From NCBI GenBank assembly GCA_022496205.1, contig WTXD01000046.1, positions 124,001 through 188,000 of the forward strand: DNA of 64,000 nucleotides, given 5' to 3'. The DNA is from Gloeopeniophorella convolvens. Its lineage: Eukaryota; Basidiomycota; Agaricomycetes; Russulales. The first letter of the stretch is position 1. Each line of letters starts with the position of its first letter. A program made the translations under genes and the position numbers. The notes below the pieces were generated by a model. That model was not told the origin of the DNA, ran no database searches, and was given only the letters and a program-made list of their open reading frames with translations. Shown here in pieces: positions 34,666 through 46,638 of the stretch.

Positions 34666-36210
34666 ATGGCCCCCGCCGCCGCACCCGAGGCCTACGTCCT
34701 CGTCACCATCCCCAACGCATCCCTTACGACCGCAGACGGCAACACCTTCACCGGCGCTCTCGCGCTCGAGTACATCACCTTCGCCGTCCCCGGAGCAACG
34801 CGCGACGTGCTGCTCGTCCTGCGCCTCGGCGCCTTCGAGGCGCCGCTCGACCCCGCCCGCACGCTCACCGCTTCCGCGCTGCCCTCCGGCGCGCGGCGCT
34901 ACGTCTTCCGCGCCACGCGCGACGACGCCGAGTTCGCACTCGAGCTCCCCGCGGGCGCAAGCGACGACGCGGAGCTCTTCCACAGCGTGCTCGCCGAGTA
35001 CGCGGCCGATCTCCGCGGGGACGCGCCGGCGCCGCGCGCGGACGCCAAAGGCGGCCTCGCGCTCGATGCGCCGGCGGCGGCGGAGGACCTCCGCGGGCGC
35101 TTCGTGCTCATGAACGAGGGGACGGGCGAGGTGGTCGGCGCGCTCGACGGCTCGGTGCGCGTGCGCGAGGACGCGTCGCTCGGCGAGACGGGCCGCGAGC
35201 GCGACCCGGTCGTCGTCGAGCTGCCCGAGGGCGCGGACACGCTCGAGCAGCTGCAGGACGCCGAGGTGCTCGTACGCGCCGTCCCGCCCGAGGAGCGCGA
35301 CTGGATGATGAAGGGCGCCGTGTTCGTCAGGTGCGCCTGGGCCCCTCTGTCTATGTAGTGTGTGTGCTGATCGAGGCGGCACAGCCATGTCATCTCGGGC
35401 ACGACGACGCTGCTCACGAGCGCGCTGAGCATCGCCTCGACCTACTACATCGCGCACTCGACGCCCTCGCCGCACGCTTCGGGCACGGCCTCGCCCGCCC
35501 CCGGGCCCAGCGCAAGCACAAGCACCTCCGCACCGCCCCCGCCGCCCTCGCGCACGCTGCTGCTCATGCAGTCGCCCACGACGCGCAAACACCTGGCGCG
35601 CATCCACACCGTCAGCGGCGGCGCGGTCAAGCTGAGCAGCCAGGCCGCCGCCGCCGTCGAGCGCCTCATCGAGCGCGCGGTCGGCGCAGACGCTGGCAAG
35701 GGCAAAGCCCGCGCCTCTGCACCCGGCAGCCCCGCGCCCGTCGCGGCGCCCGCGCCGCAGTACGTAGCCACGGCCACGGCAGCGTTGGGCAAGCCGCCGC
35801 TCCCGCCGCGCAGCCGCGGGCCGTCGCCCGCGCACGGGCTCTCGGACAAGCCGCCGCTCCCCCTGCGCCCCAGCTCGCGCGCGACCTCGCCACAGCCCCC
35901 GACCCCGCGGCCCACGTCCACGTCCCTGGGCACGGGCACGCGCGTAGCGCTCTCCGCCGCGCTGATCCTCGCGGCACTCGATGAGTCCACCACGCGGCTC
36001 GTCGACGCAGGCGGCGCGGCGGTCACTGCGGCGGTCGCGCACAAGTACGGCACCGCGGCGGGGTATAACGCCGGGCTGGCCGCTGGGACGGTGCGCAATG
36101 TCGTGCTGGTGTATGTGGATGCCCAGGGGCTGGGTCGGCGCGCGATTGTGAAGCGCGCGGCGAAGGGCTGGGTCAAGGCGCGCGTGGCGCAGGGCAAGGA
36201 CCGGCGGTGA
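34666..36210 (+). CDS. Senescence-domain (spartin-like) protein
   Basis: Two exons, 34666-35330 and 35385-36210, join in phase to 496 residues. The N-terminal half is a beta-rich region (YVLVTIPNASLTTADGNTF, ALALEYITFAVPG). The C-terminal half is the senescence domain: FVSHVISGTTTLLTSALSIA, then TRKHLARIHTVSGGAVKLSS, with a Pro/Ser-rich insert (KPPLPPRSRGPSP). It closes with the family's Gly/Ala-rich helices (ALSAALILAALDEST, AVAHKYGTAAGYNAGLAAG, VRNVVLVYVDAQG). The domain is shared with plant ERD7 and animal spartin and linked to lipid droplets and membranes. Extremely GC-rich with strong codon bias; the long antisense ORFs here are artefacts of that. Confidence 0.88.
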
Positions 36211-36343
36211 AGCCGGGCGGGCGGAACCGTCGTCGTTGGACTTGGGACTTTACGATGAGCATATAGGAGCTGCGCTTGTGTAGGATGGGAAGTGAATGGT
36301 ATGATTATACGTATGGGCTCGCGGTGGTACAAACGTGTCTAGG

Positions 36344-37029
36344 TTACAACAGCGTGATCTCGGGCGCGGGCCCGCGCGTCTCGAACGCGAGCCAGTCGCC
36401 CGTGCCGGTGGGCAGCAGCCCCATCGAGCGGCACTTCCACAGGCCGAGCGCGAGCGTGGCGATGTTGCACGCGAGGTAGGCGAGCTTCTGCAGCGGGAGG
36501 GTGGAGAGGGCCTTGGCGGAGGGCGACGATGCGGGGCCCGGCGCGAAGGGCGCGAACGCTGTATGCCTGCGTCAGACAAAGCCCGCAGCATGGTCACGGG
36601 CACGGATACGGCGCACGCACCCGTGTTCATCGCGGCCATGTTCTTGAACGGCGAGAGCAGGAGCACCGCGACGATGCCCATGCTGAAGATCTGCACGCCG
36701 CCGCCGGACATGTACAGCATGAACGCCTGCATGGGCAGCGACTTGACCGGCGCGATGGCAAAGTCCCATGCCCGCTTCTCCTTGAGCGACTCGTGCGACG
36801 CGAGCACGGCGGCGGCAGACTTGCTCGGTGCTTTAGCCTGTAAACGTTGATTGAAAATGTGTGTGCACGGGTAGGTGCGGGCTGGCGTACGCTGGTCACC
36901 TCGGAGAAGCCTGGCGGGGGCGGGAGTTTGCTCCATCTGACGGTGGAACTGGGTCAATAGGACGTGAAGACGGTGGACTGGGGCGAACTTTGGGGTCGAG
37001 GTCTGGAGAGACGCATAGGAAAGGGACAT
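36344..37029 (-). CDS. EMC4: EMC4, ER membrane protein complex subunit 4
   Basis: Subunit of the EMC insertase for tail-anchored and multipass proteins. From ATG 37029 a short exon MSLSYA joins through a GTCTCT...GACCCAG intron to [16 protein letters not shown]. Next comes [20 protein letters not shown], then the DUF1077 core [40 protein letters not shown] and [11 protein letters not shown]. The last exon is AFAPFAPG...[16 protein letters not shown] and [20 protein letters not shown], ending EITLL at 36344. The two hydrophobic segments and the [14 protein letters not shown] end are diagnostic. No anomaly. Confidence 0.95.
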
Positions 37030-37407
37030 GGCGAGTGGCGGAGACGTGCGAGGAACAAGCGAAGCGCTTCGAGTTGCAGGCCGGCGTCCGAGTCGCGCTC
37101 ACTGCCCGGCCTGCAGGGACACTACCCACGTTCATTCACGAGACGATGAATCGTCAATTACCCAAATTACGGGCGGCGAATCGGTTGCAACTGTGTATCT
37201 CGAACCCCAGTTAATTAAAGCCGCGAACACCCCGTGCCCAAGCACCCCGTTGGCAAAGCACCCAGTGTGGTATGGTTCGATAGTTCGCCAAAATATCATC
37301 CATGAGGAAATGGGCTCAGTCGCTCATTTTAATGCTGGGGGCAGACTCGAGCTACAGGTGCAATACGATAGCAACATGTAAAGTAAGGGCCTACAAACGC
37401 TAGCAAG

Positions 37408-38661
37408 CTACTGTCCCATGTAGCCAGGCGGGGCCATCATGGGCGCGCCTGGCATGGGTGCAAACCCAGGCGGCGGGGGTGGTGGGTACCCTTGCGCGGG
37501 GTTGAACACCGGCATGCCGCCAGGCGGGGGCTGTGGCATACCCATAGGCATGCCCATGCCCATGCCCATGGGTGGCATACCTGGCATCGGCACAGGAGGC
37601 TGCATGGGCACCTGCATAGGCACCGGCGCAAATCCCGGTGGCGGGGGCGGAGGCGCAGCGAGGGCGCCCGCAAACTGCCCCTGGTAAGGCCCTCCGAAGC
37701 CAGGCATCGGGGCAGCGCCCGGATATGCCACCGGGGGCGGACGCTGGGCGAGTGGCAGTGCGTTGTTCTTCCTGGCCTGCGACGCGAGCAGCCGCTCTGC
37801 CGCCGTTCCGTGACGCTCGCCCTTGCCGTCCTTCTTGAAGGCGTATTGGACTGTGATCGGCTTATTCATGAGGAACTGGCCGTTCATAGACTCGGTGGCC
37901 GCGTCGGCAGACTCGAAGTCCGTGTACGACACGAAGCCGTAGCCCTTCGACTGGCCGGTCTGCGGGTCGCGCGCGATCTAGAAGGTTACGTGGGTAAGGC
38001 GCGTGAGTGCCATGCCGTGCGCGCAGCATGCGGGTAGCGGTGCTCGGCACACCTTTGCGGTCGTTGCCATCATGCCAAACGCGCTGAATGTGTCATACAG
38101 CAACCGTTCGTCGACATTTTCGTCCAATGAGCCAATGAACAGGTTCGCGCCAACGTCGAGTTGTTTCTTGTCAGAGGAAGCCTAGGTTGCGCCATAGGCG
38201 AGTCAGACACCCAAACAGCGGTACGTGAGAGAGAGTGGAGTTTGAGCGACGTCCGTGGCCCCAAGACGGGGACAACCTGTTACGCACCTTGTTAACTCTG
38301 ATCGGTTTTCCCCACAATTTAATCTGATTCATGATCTTACAGGCATACTCTGCGTCCTCTTCTGTTAGGAATTCGCAGAAACCAAACCCTTGGTGCGCCA
38401 TGGAGATACGGTCTTTCGGTAAGTGTACATTGACTGTGAGGGTATCCTCATTAGAGAGGCGAATGATAGGTCCAAAAGGAGGGGCGCACCAACTGGGCCT
38501 GCCTGCAACATAAGCTCCCATATGAGCGCATCCGAACACCGTTCGTCGAGGTTGCCCTACATTATGGCAGAGTACAATTAACGTGGGACGAAAGCTAGGG
38601 GTATGAGACGCACCAGGTACACCGTCGCTTCTTGATTTCGATCATCCTGCGGCCGAGACAT
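37408..38661 (-). CDS. HSH49: HSH49/SF3B4, U2 snRNP SF3b subunit
   Basis: Splicing factor with two RRMs that contacts pre-mRNA upstream of the branch site. ATG 38661 gives [16 protein letters not shown]. Successive exons then give [52 protein letters not shown] (RRM1), [32 protein letters not shown] and [20 protein letters not shown] (RRM2). [20 protein letters not shown] follows, and a long Pro/Gly/Met-rich tail ([19 protein letters not shown]) ends at 37408. Introns carry GTGCGT/GTGTGC donors. RNP1 motifs GFGFCEF and GYGFVSY are intact. Confidence 0.95.
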
Positions 38662-39854
38662 CTGCAGAGACGGAGGAGGACGTGCTAAAGCAGTAAGCAA
38701 ACGCGAAGTCGGCGCGCGAAGTCCTTCTGTTTGTAGCTGTTTGGCACCGGATGCACATGCCACACACGTCTCCGTTGCGTCTCCGAGTCGCTTGGCTGAG
38801 TCGCCTTTGACGCTCACCCTGTCTTGTCAGGGTCATCAACAACTCTTGTCTACATCTTCGTCATGTTCTAAAGCCGCGCTGTGGTGCATTCACCTGTCTA
38901 GCATCACCCTTGTCTGGGATATTGCGGCAAAACTTGGGCGTCATCGTCTGCGCCCGGCTGCCTCGGCCCTCGCGCTCACCACACGGGACCATCGGCTGGC
39001 CACAGTTTTAGAATCTTGGATGTTGTTAATCCCCGAAATTACATCCCTAAGATTGCAAAATATACCCCGAGGCTGTGCGAGCAACCTTGGACGGCATCTT
39101 GTGATCTGGCCAGCGCCTTGTTACCGTGGACAGATCAACTACCTCAGTTCCTCGGCGTCAAACTGCCAAGTAGGAGCAGCAGGCTCATACTTTCGTTGAG
39201 TTGGTAGTCTGCATCCCAAACCGCTTTGACAGCCTCGCTGATGCTGGGAGAATCTTGCTGCTGCTGCTGCCGCTTATGAGACCTTGTATGGCACTTGCTC
39301 ATTGTCTCCGAGTTCGCCATGCAGCAACTAGCCCCGATCTAACAGCCGTCAGGTAGTAGGACTGCCTGACGCAGGTAAAGCTATCGTCATATCGTCTGCC
39401 AATCGGCCCCACAGCGCCTACACGCGCGTCCAACTTTCAGTCCGATGATCCTCCACCACCCACGGTCGCCTTGCGGCGGCGCATTCAATGCCAGCTCACT
39501 GCTGTCCATGCGTGCGCCGAGTCTGCGAAGGCATGATTGGGCGCCCGGCGGCCGTGGAACCATCGGCATGACTGATCCCCCAAATCGCTGGTCTGCTAAT
39601 CACCGCCACTACGTCTTCCCTACCCGTCTACGGTACCTTTCTTGCGTAGATTGTGGACACTTGTTACCGTATGGATCACTCTGCGCGTTATTGCACCATC
39701 CCATAGTCTGGCTTAGCGCATATGTCGAGCGCTCTTGTGGGGTATAAAAGACGATCTGTCTCTGCTTGTAGCTACCACGGGGATCCTGCAAGGTTCACCA
39801 CCTGCTGAGTCTTGCGCGCCGCTTTTGCATCGTAGCCAGTACAGCCAGTTCAAC
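38662..39854. other. Gene-poor region upstream of HSH49
   Basis: About 1.2 kb. A 152-codon ORF (38741-39199, plus strand) has no recognisable domain and no splice support. The stretch ends with the promoter of the small secreted protein. Confidence 0.4.
39743..39750 (+). promoter_or_regulatory. TATA box of the small secreted protein gene
   Basis: A perfect TATAAAAG lies 105 bp upstream of ATG 39855, consistent with a leader of about 75 nt. A canonical TATA suggests a regulated, strongly expressed gene, unlike the housekeeping genes in this window. Confidence 0.55.
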
Positions 39855-40115
39855 ATGCTCAAGTTTAGCCTCACCGCCCTGCTTCTCTTGTTGCTCGCGT
39901 TGAGCGTGGCTGCAGCCCCTAGCCGCGAGCTCAAGCAGGCGAAGATCAGGCGTGCTGAGGAGAACTACTACCCGCCACCTCCCCCACCTCCGTATCACCC
40001 ACCGCCTCCACCGCCTCCTCCCCACAAGCCGCCACCCCCGCCGCCTCCTCATAAGCCTCCTCCGCCACCCCCGCCGCCACACAAGCCTCCGCCCCACAAG
40101 CCATCCAAAATGTAG
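39855..40115 (+). CDS. Small secreted proline-rich (extensin-like) protein
   Basis: Single exon, 86 residues. The signal peptide is MLKFSLTALLLLLLALSVAA with likely cleavage after AAA. A short charged segment (SRELKQAKIRRAEENYY) is followed by tandem Pro repeats of the form HKPPPPPPP (polyproline II), ending KPSKM. No Cys. It resembles plant extensin or cell-wall-associated polyPro stretches rather than a hydrophobin. I infer a cell-wall or extracellular-matrix role. Low-complexity coding could also be fortuitous, but the signal peptide, TATA box and clean ATG together support a real gene. Confidence 0.65.
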   Translation: MLKFSLTALLLLLLALSVAAAPSRELKQAKIRRAEENYYPPPPPPPYHPPPPPPPPHKPPPPPPPHKPPPPPPPPHKPPPHKPSKM

Positions 40116-41501
40116 CTTCGCATCTTTGTGCTCTCTAGGGACTCTGCTGATCACTTCCCTTACAGCTACAAGAGAGAGCCTGCTCCGACTGCATATATTT
40201 ACTGAAGCACGCTTCCACGATAGCGCAGGTGATGTCGGGACACGCATCACCCGGTCAGTGAATCAAGGACCCTTTTTTCTGCTGTCTGCTGTCTCTGAAG
40301 GGGCAGTAGCCCTTGTGTACTTTTACGTCTCGAGTCGAGTTCGTTTGCTTGTTCAAGCTGTTGCTTCGAGAAGACTTCCTTGTTTTGTAGTAGTAAATTG
40401 CTGCCCCATATCGCGACGTCGCTTCCCCCGTGACCGATACGCTTACGTCTTGCTTCATTGGGAGACTTTGACGCACTGGTTGTGGCACCAAAACCCTAAA
40501 TAGCTGTCTTTGTGTATCTTGTATGGTATACCTCACAAGAGGGACACTCGATGTTGATCAAGCTGCTTCGCGGCTAGTACTCTGGGGGGCACCATCCCAC
40601 GGGAAACTCCGAGGCACTCTCACGGGCAGCCGGCCGTTTGACGAATCCTTCGTCTTGCGCTGAGCACTTTTGTTGAACTTGGCTTGAGAGCTTGGGCTGT
40701 CATTTCAACATGTTTGATGCCAAGCCCGTATGTGTCTTACAACGACCTGAGGTATATGCCGGTGCGCCTCGGACTTGGCACTCCGGGGACACGTTCGGTC
40801 ACCGAATAAGCGCCTCATACCATTACGCACGATGCAACCCGAGCCGCGCGGCCGGCCCCGCTGAGTGATGCCCTCCAAGGTTTTGCGTCAGCAAACCAAA
40901 AAGGAACGTTCGTGTAATCGTGTAGATACTGACAACGGCACTCGAGAAGCACTCTATCCAACGGACCCTCGGAGCAGATTCACACTCGCAGCTTGGCAGG
41001 CTCGGAGATCCCTCAACCTCCCGAACCATTTGAAGGCTTCATCAGAGGTGGGGACAATCTATGACTAACATTTTATCGGCGAACCTTCGTGGCAAGAGTG
41101 CCTCGGGGCGGTGCCAGAGCCTGACGTCGCTGAGGCGGTGACGCCTGCAGACAACACGATCCCTAGCTTGGTCATAGAGAATGTCAGGCTTTGCCGCGGT
41201 GTGCTATGCCGCGGTTTCTCGACTGCTATTGACATCTTGCGTGTTCCCCTGCGTCTATCTTTCTTCCTGATTGTGACAAACTGCCGCTGGACTAAGTGCT
41301 CTTACTAACTACGGCGAGGCACCATCACAGACGGCCTCTGAGATGGAGACAGCTTGTATGGTCTCAGGAAAGACACAGTGTCAAGTCAAGGCTCCTGCTC
41401 GAGTATAAGAGCTGGTGAATCTCTCAGCCAACTTTTCAGTCAGCAAATTCACCAACATCTACTCCTCGCCTCACACCAGTGTTTCCTACTTTGAAAGCAT
41501 C
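40116..41501. other. Intergenic and OYE-2 promoter
   Basis: About 1.4 kb without recognised genes. From about 41240 the sequence aligns, inverted, with the OYE-1 upstream region. A TATAAGA at 41404-41410 is 92 bp above the OYE-2 ATG. Confidence 0.5.
41404..41410 (+). promoter_or_regulatory. TATA-like element of OYE-2
   Basis: TATAAGA within GGCTCCTGCTCGAGTATAAG; the OYE-1 promoter has GGCTCCTGCCTGGAGTATTA at the equivalent place, so the element is conserved between the duplicates. Confidence 0.55.
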
Positions 41502-42820
41502 ATGTCCTCCTCAGCATCCCCCCTCTTCCAGCCCATCCGCGTCGGCAACGTCGACCTCCAGCACCGCATCGTCATGGCGCCTCTGACGCGACAACGCGCC
41601 GACAAGGACCATGTCCACGGGGAAATCGCCAAGACCTACTACGAGCAGCGCGCCGGCACGCCCGGCACGCTCATCATCAGCGAGGCGACATTCATCGCGC
41701 CGCAGGCGGGCGGAATCCCCCACGTCCCGGGCATCTGGAATGACGCGCAGATCGCGGGCTGGAAAGCAGTTCGTACCCCCCTCTCTTCGAGCATCGTCGG
41801 TCGCGAATGGTCTAACGTGCGCGGAAGGTCACAGATGCGGTGCACGCCAAGGGCTCGTACATGTTCCTCCAGCTCTGGGCGCTCGGCCGCGGGGGGTACG
41901 CAGACGTGCTGAAGCAAGAAGGCCCCTACGACCTCGTCGCGCCGAGCGCCATCTCCCACCCTGCCCCCGGAGCGCCGCCCGTGGTCCCGCGCGCGCTCAC
42001 GGCAGCCGAGATCGAGGAGTACGTCGCGTTGTACGCGCAGGCGGCGCGCAACGCAATCGCGGCGGGCTTCGACGGCGTCGAGGTGCACTCCGCGAACGGG
42101 TACCTGCTCGACCAGTTCCTGCAGCCGGCGAGCAACACGCGCACGGACGCGTACGGCGGCTCGATCGAGAATCGCGTGCGCTTCCCGCTCGCCGTCGTTG
42201 ACGCGGTCGTGCGCGCGGTCGGCGCGGCGCGCACCGGCCTCCGCGTCAGCCCGTGGAACCATTGGCTAGGTAGGCCTCCCCCCATCACGGGCGCTGTGCG
42301 ACTGGGGCTGATGCGTGTTGGCAGGCATGGGCATGGAGGACCCCGAGCCGACGCTCCTCACCCTCGTCGAGCGCGTCCGCGACACGTACCCGGACTTTGC
42401 GTACCTGCACGCCGTAGAGCCGCGCATCGATGGCCCGACCGGAGACGCAGAGCTGACCTCCGCGAACGCGCGCCACTCGAACGCGTTCCTGCGCCGCGCG
42501 TGGGGCGCGCGGCCGTACATCGCGGCGGGCGGGTTTACGCACGCGACGGCCACCGAGGCGGTGCAAGAGCACGGCGGGCTCGTCGCGTTCGGGCGGCACT
42601 TCATCTCGAATGTGAGTGTTCCCGTTGCTCGACATGCCGTCGCTCGGAGGTACCGACACTGACTTGCTCGATTCAGCCTGATCTTCCGTTACGCTTGAAG
42701 GAGAACCTCGCGCTGAACCCGTACAGCCGGGCGACTTTCTTTGGGCCGGTGGGGAGCGCAGAGGGATACACGGACTATCCGTTCACCAGTGAGACTGTGT
42801 CTCCGGCTGTGACCGCCTAA
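41502..42820 (+). CDS. Old yellow enzyme family flavin oxidoreductase 2
   Basis: Exons 41502-41768, 41828-42269, 42325-42611 and 42677-42820 give 379 residues; intron positions are identical to OYE-1. Motifs: LFQPIRVGNVDLQHRIVMAP, QLWALGR, FDGVEVHSANGYLLDQFLQ (classic H-x2-N active site), SNTRTDAYGGSIENRVRF, RPYIAAGGFTHATATEAVQE and LVAFGRHFISNPDLP. The first exons are almost identical to OYE-1 while later ones differ more. ATG 41502 is preferred over the longer in-frame upstream opening because it matches the duplicate. Likely NADPH-dependent ene-reduction; substrate unknown. Confidence 0.94.
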
Positions 42821-43425
42821 GGCCGCCTCGACACTGCTACCATATAACGAATAGAATGCAATCTAGTATAGAGCATCATATGTAATCAAGCCAAAGTCCA
42901 ATTATACGCCGACCTTGAGTACGGTTCTGAATGACGAGGCGCATTTCAGCGTTATATAGCCTTATATCGGCCGGGAATATTTTGTACGCTGCTGTGGTGT
43001 TCAAGGAGACCGACTTCCTCATATGGAGTGTATGCATGCGTCCATCATTTGGATCACGGGCGCAAGTGGGAACTGCTACCAATCGAGGCTCGCACTAAAG
43101 CCACGGATCTCCGCACGCATGACGCGTCGTTGCTGCGCAGGCGCCACCAGCACTGTCCCCTTGTAGACGGGTATTAGATTTGGCCCCCAGTACCATGGCG
43201 AAACTAACAACTACAAGACAGCACACAAAAGGGCCCGTGGCTCGGCGCGCGCGGTGAGGAAAAAAAGAAGTATAGGTATTGGGCGGGAAAGCAGCCAAAG
43301 CAAGGTAAGGAGGAAGAGAAATGTAGATACGCGAAGACGCGGGGTGGATGTAAAGAGACTCATGGCGATCGTCATGAAAAGGCAACGTAAATGCGGGGTC
43401 GGTGAGCTCGTGGTGTACCTAAGCT
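42821..43425. other. Intergenic between convergent OYE-2 and CDC42
   Basis: About 600 bases with no feature recognised. The last part is purine-rich (GAAAAAAAGAAG near 43258). Confidence 0.4.
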
Positions 43426-44252
<827 letters not shown>

Positions 44253-45026
44253 ATCGTACTAAGTTTTCAAAGATACGGCAAACTGTTCTAGAGAAGTGTG
44301 ATGTGAGCTGCGGGCGTGAAAGGGGGCAACGCAGGCGGGCGTTGACAGCGGTACCGTGAAGGGGTTGGAGGGAATGGTAGAGGGGGACAGCTCACGTTTC
44401 TTGGACCAAGGACTGGAGAAGGCGGGCGCGGGCGTGACGTTGTTGTGTTGGAAACCTGGTGACGCGCGGGCGGAAGACCTTGCAGGGCTGATCAGTCGGC
44501 GATAAAGACTGGGCTGGGACGCGCGTAAGTGCGGTGCGGATTGGGAAAGGGGGCGGAGACGGGGGAGGGGAGTGCTCACACAAGAGGGAGTGGACAGAGA
44601 CTGACGAATGAACACGAGCGTCGTGCGAGGTAACGCGGACGACGACGTCCCCCCGACTCCGCCGCCCGGCCGGCCGGTCGCCGGCCATCCGCCGCCCGCA
44701 CAGGCCACACCGACCACACACACACACAAACACCCCTTTTAGGCCGAGATCACTGCCATTCGCCGTCTCCTCGGCACATACCCGCCTCTAAGGCTCTACC
44801 GTACCGTACTGATACAAGTACACCCATCTGCGATATCATTAATCAATCCGACATGTCCATAACTTAGTGAGTGGCGGAGTGTGTAGGGAACGATAGGTGT
44901 AGTAACTAGTTGTGTGCATCTTAGGGCATCCCAACTCGTCAAGGCACGCCCACGCCGAAAGGGATCAGCTCATTTTGACCCGCTTGGCCGCGTAGAACCC
45001 TCTACTGTCTGCTGCATATGTGGCAT
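44253..45026. other. CDC42 leader/promoter and a (CA)n tract
   Basis: About 770 bases. The CDC42-proximal half is likely its long 5' leader, possibly with a leader intron. A short CA repeat lies at about 44712-44732. No other gene seen. Confidence 0.4.
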
Positions 45027-46524
45027 CAGATCTTACGCCCGGCCAACAGTTCCAGCCAGAATAGAGCGCCCCGCGTACCTTCTGATCTTCCTGGGTCCGC
45101 GAACCAGCTCAGCTTACCATCTTGGGTGCCCGTGACCAAGCAGCCCTCTGGGGCCACCCCGCTTCCCCGGAATGCCTGTAATCGAAACACCATACCGTCA
45201 ATGCCCGCCCAGGTACCGGATCACGCGGCGCCACTTACGCCAACGGCTTGCACGATGGAGCCTGGCCTCTGTCAGTGCGCACATCCCGGCGATCCATGGC
45301 CGGGTACGCACCTTCGCCGTGGTCCAGCCCGCAGGTAATGCTCAGGCCGTGCCTGTCCCACGCAAGCAGATATCCATCTGAGCAGCCCCATACCACAGTG
45401 CCGCTGTCTTGGCTTGAGAAAGCCGCATCGGCAACATACACCATGCTAGCCTCCATCGGGGCCGGCACCTTGTACGTCGCTGAAGGAAATTTCCAAAAGC
45501 TGGCGTTTGCGATCCTACGTAGTTCTGCAGAGCTCTGTAGCGACACCAAGGCGTATTCGTCTTGAAGAGTATCTATGCCACGTCTGCTAGACGTGTGAGA
45601 GACTTGTGGAGCGAGTAGGAGAGGCTGCCACGCACATTATTCGCCCACGTTCGACCGTGTACTCATACCAATTATTGTCACTAACGAACCCTCTTCCTCT
45701 AACACCTTTCGGGGGTTCAGCCGTAGGAAGACCGTGGTCGTCCACAGCCGTATGAAGAGGGTTCGCTCTCATAGCCAGAGGTACGTCGAAGCGCCAGACG
45801 ACCTCCACTTTGCCGTTGCTCGAGCCGGAAATCAGCACCGCACCGCCGTCCACGAACTCAAGTGCCATGATGTTTAACTTGGTGACCGCGCGCTGGAGCT
45901 GCCACGAGCCTGACAAAAACCAGTCAGCCCCCGTGGTACAGACAATGTCCACCGTACTCACCATGCTCCTTCGTCCAGATGCGCACGCCGGAGTTTGGGA
46001 ACGAGACCGCGATCCGATTGCGCGTATGCGCAAGCGCGCTTGGCGCGTCCTCCGGGCGCCCGTTCATAATCGGCTGCGAGACCTGGTCCCAGTGCCACAC
46101 GTCGTGCCCACGCGGCGACGTGTTGCCCGCGGGCCGCGACCAGCGCACGAGCGCGCCGTCCGCGCATAGCACAAGCACACCCGCATCCTCCTCCATCCAC
46201 AGGGCTGCGATGATCATGGACTGGTGCGGCAGACGCGCCACTTCGCTGCACGTCGTGTTGTCCCATACCCGGATCGTCATGTCGGAACCTACACGTGGGG
46301 ACGTCAGGTGCAGCATCGCTGACGTGGGATCTTCGACACTTACACACAACCGCTAGCAAGTTACCGGTGCGGTCGAAGGCGATGCTTCGGATGGAGATGT
46401 TGTCGCCTTGCACGGCGGCACACCGGATGGGCGATACTGCTGGCCATGAATATGGCGGCTGCCGTCTTGGTGGGACCTCGACGGTGGTGCTGTCTGAGCG
46501 AGGTGGCGAGGCTTTGCGTTTCAT
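45027..46524 (-). CDS. WD40-repeat protein
   Basis: ATG 46524 (MKRKASPPRSDSTTVEVPPR) starts a basic N-terminus. WD repeats follow: VQGDNISIRSIAFDRTGNLL, then across a GTAAGT...GTGTAG intron SDMTIRVWDNTTCSEVARLP. Others are MIIAALWMEEDAGVLVLCAD, RIAVSFPNSGVRIWTKEHG, VDGGAVLISGSSNGKVEVVW and SGTVVWGCSDGYLLAWDR. The last exons give RPGSIVQAVG and GCLVTGTQDGKLSWFADPGR, ending GRKI at 45027. About six or seven blades, probably one propeller. It belongs to the rapidly evolving WD40 proteins common in mushrooms, so no specific function is inferred. Confidence 0.75.
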
Positions 46525-46638
46525 TCCCGCAGGTAACAAACCCGGTCGACCACGCCCATCAAAGCTACGATTATAAGGTTGCCGGTCTGCGCGTGTGCGT
46601 TGTGTAAGTCCAACTAGCTGACAGCAATGATACGGAAA

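Noticed and set aside
34645..36042. 465-codon minus-strand ORF overlapping the senescence-domain gene
   Set aside because: Arg/Gly-rich composition with no domain; typical antisense shadow of a GC-rich, strongly codon-biased gene.
38741..39199. 152-codon plus-strand ORF upstream of HSH49
   Set aside because: No recognisable motif, no splice support and unremarkable composition.
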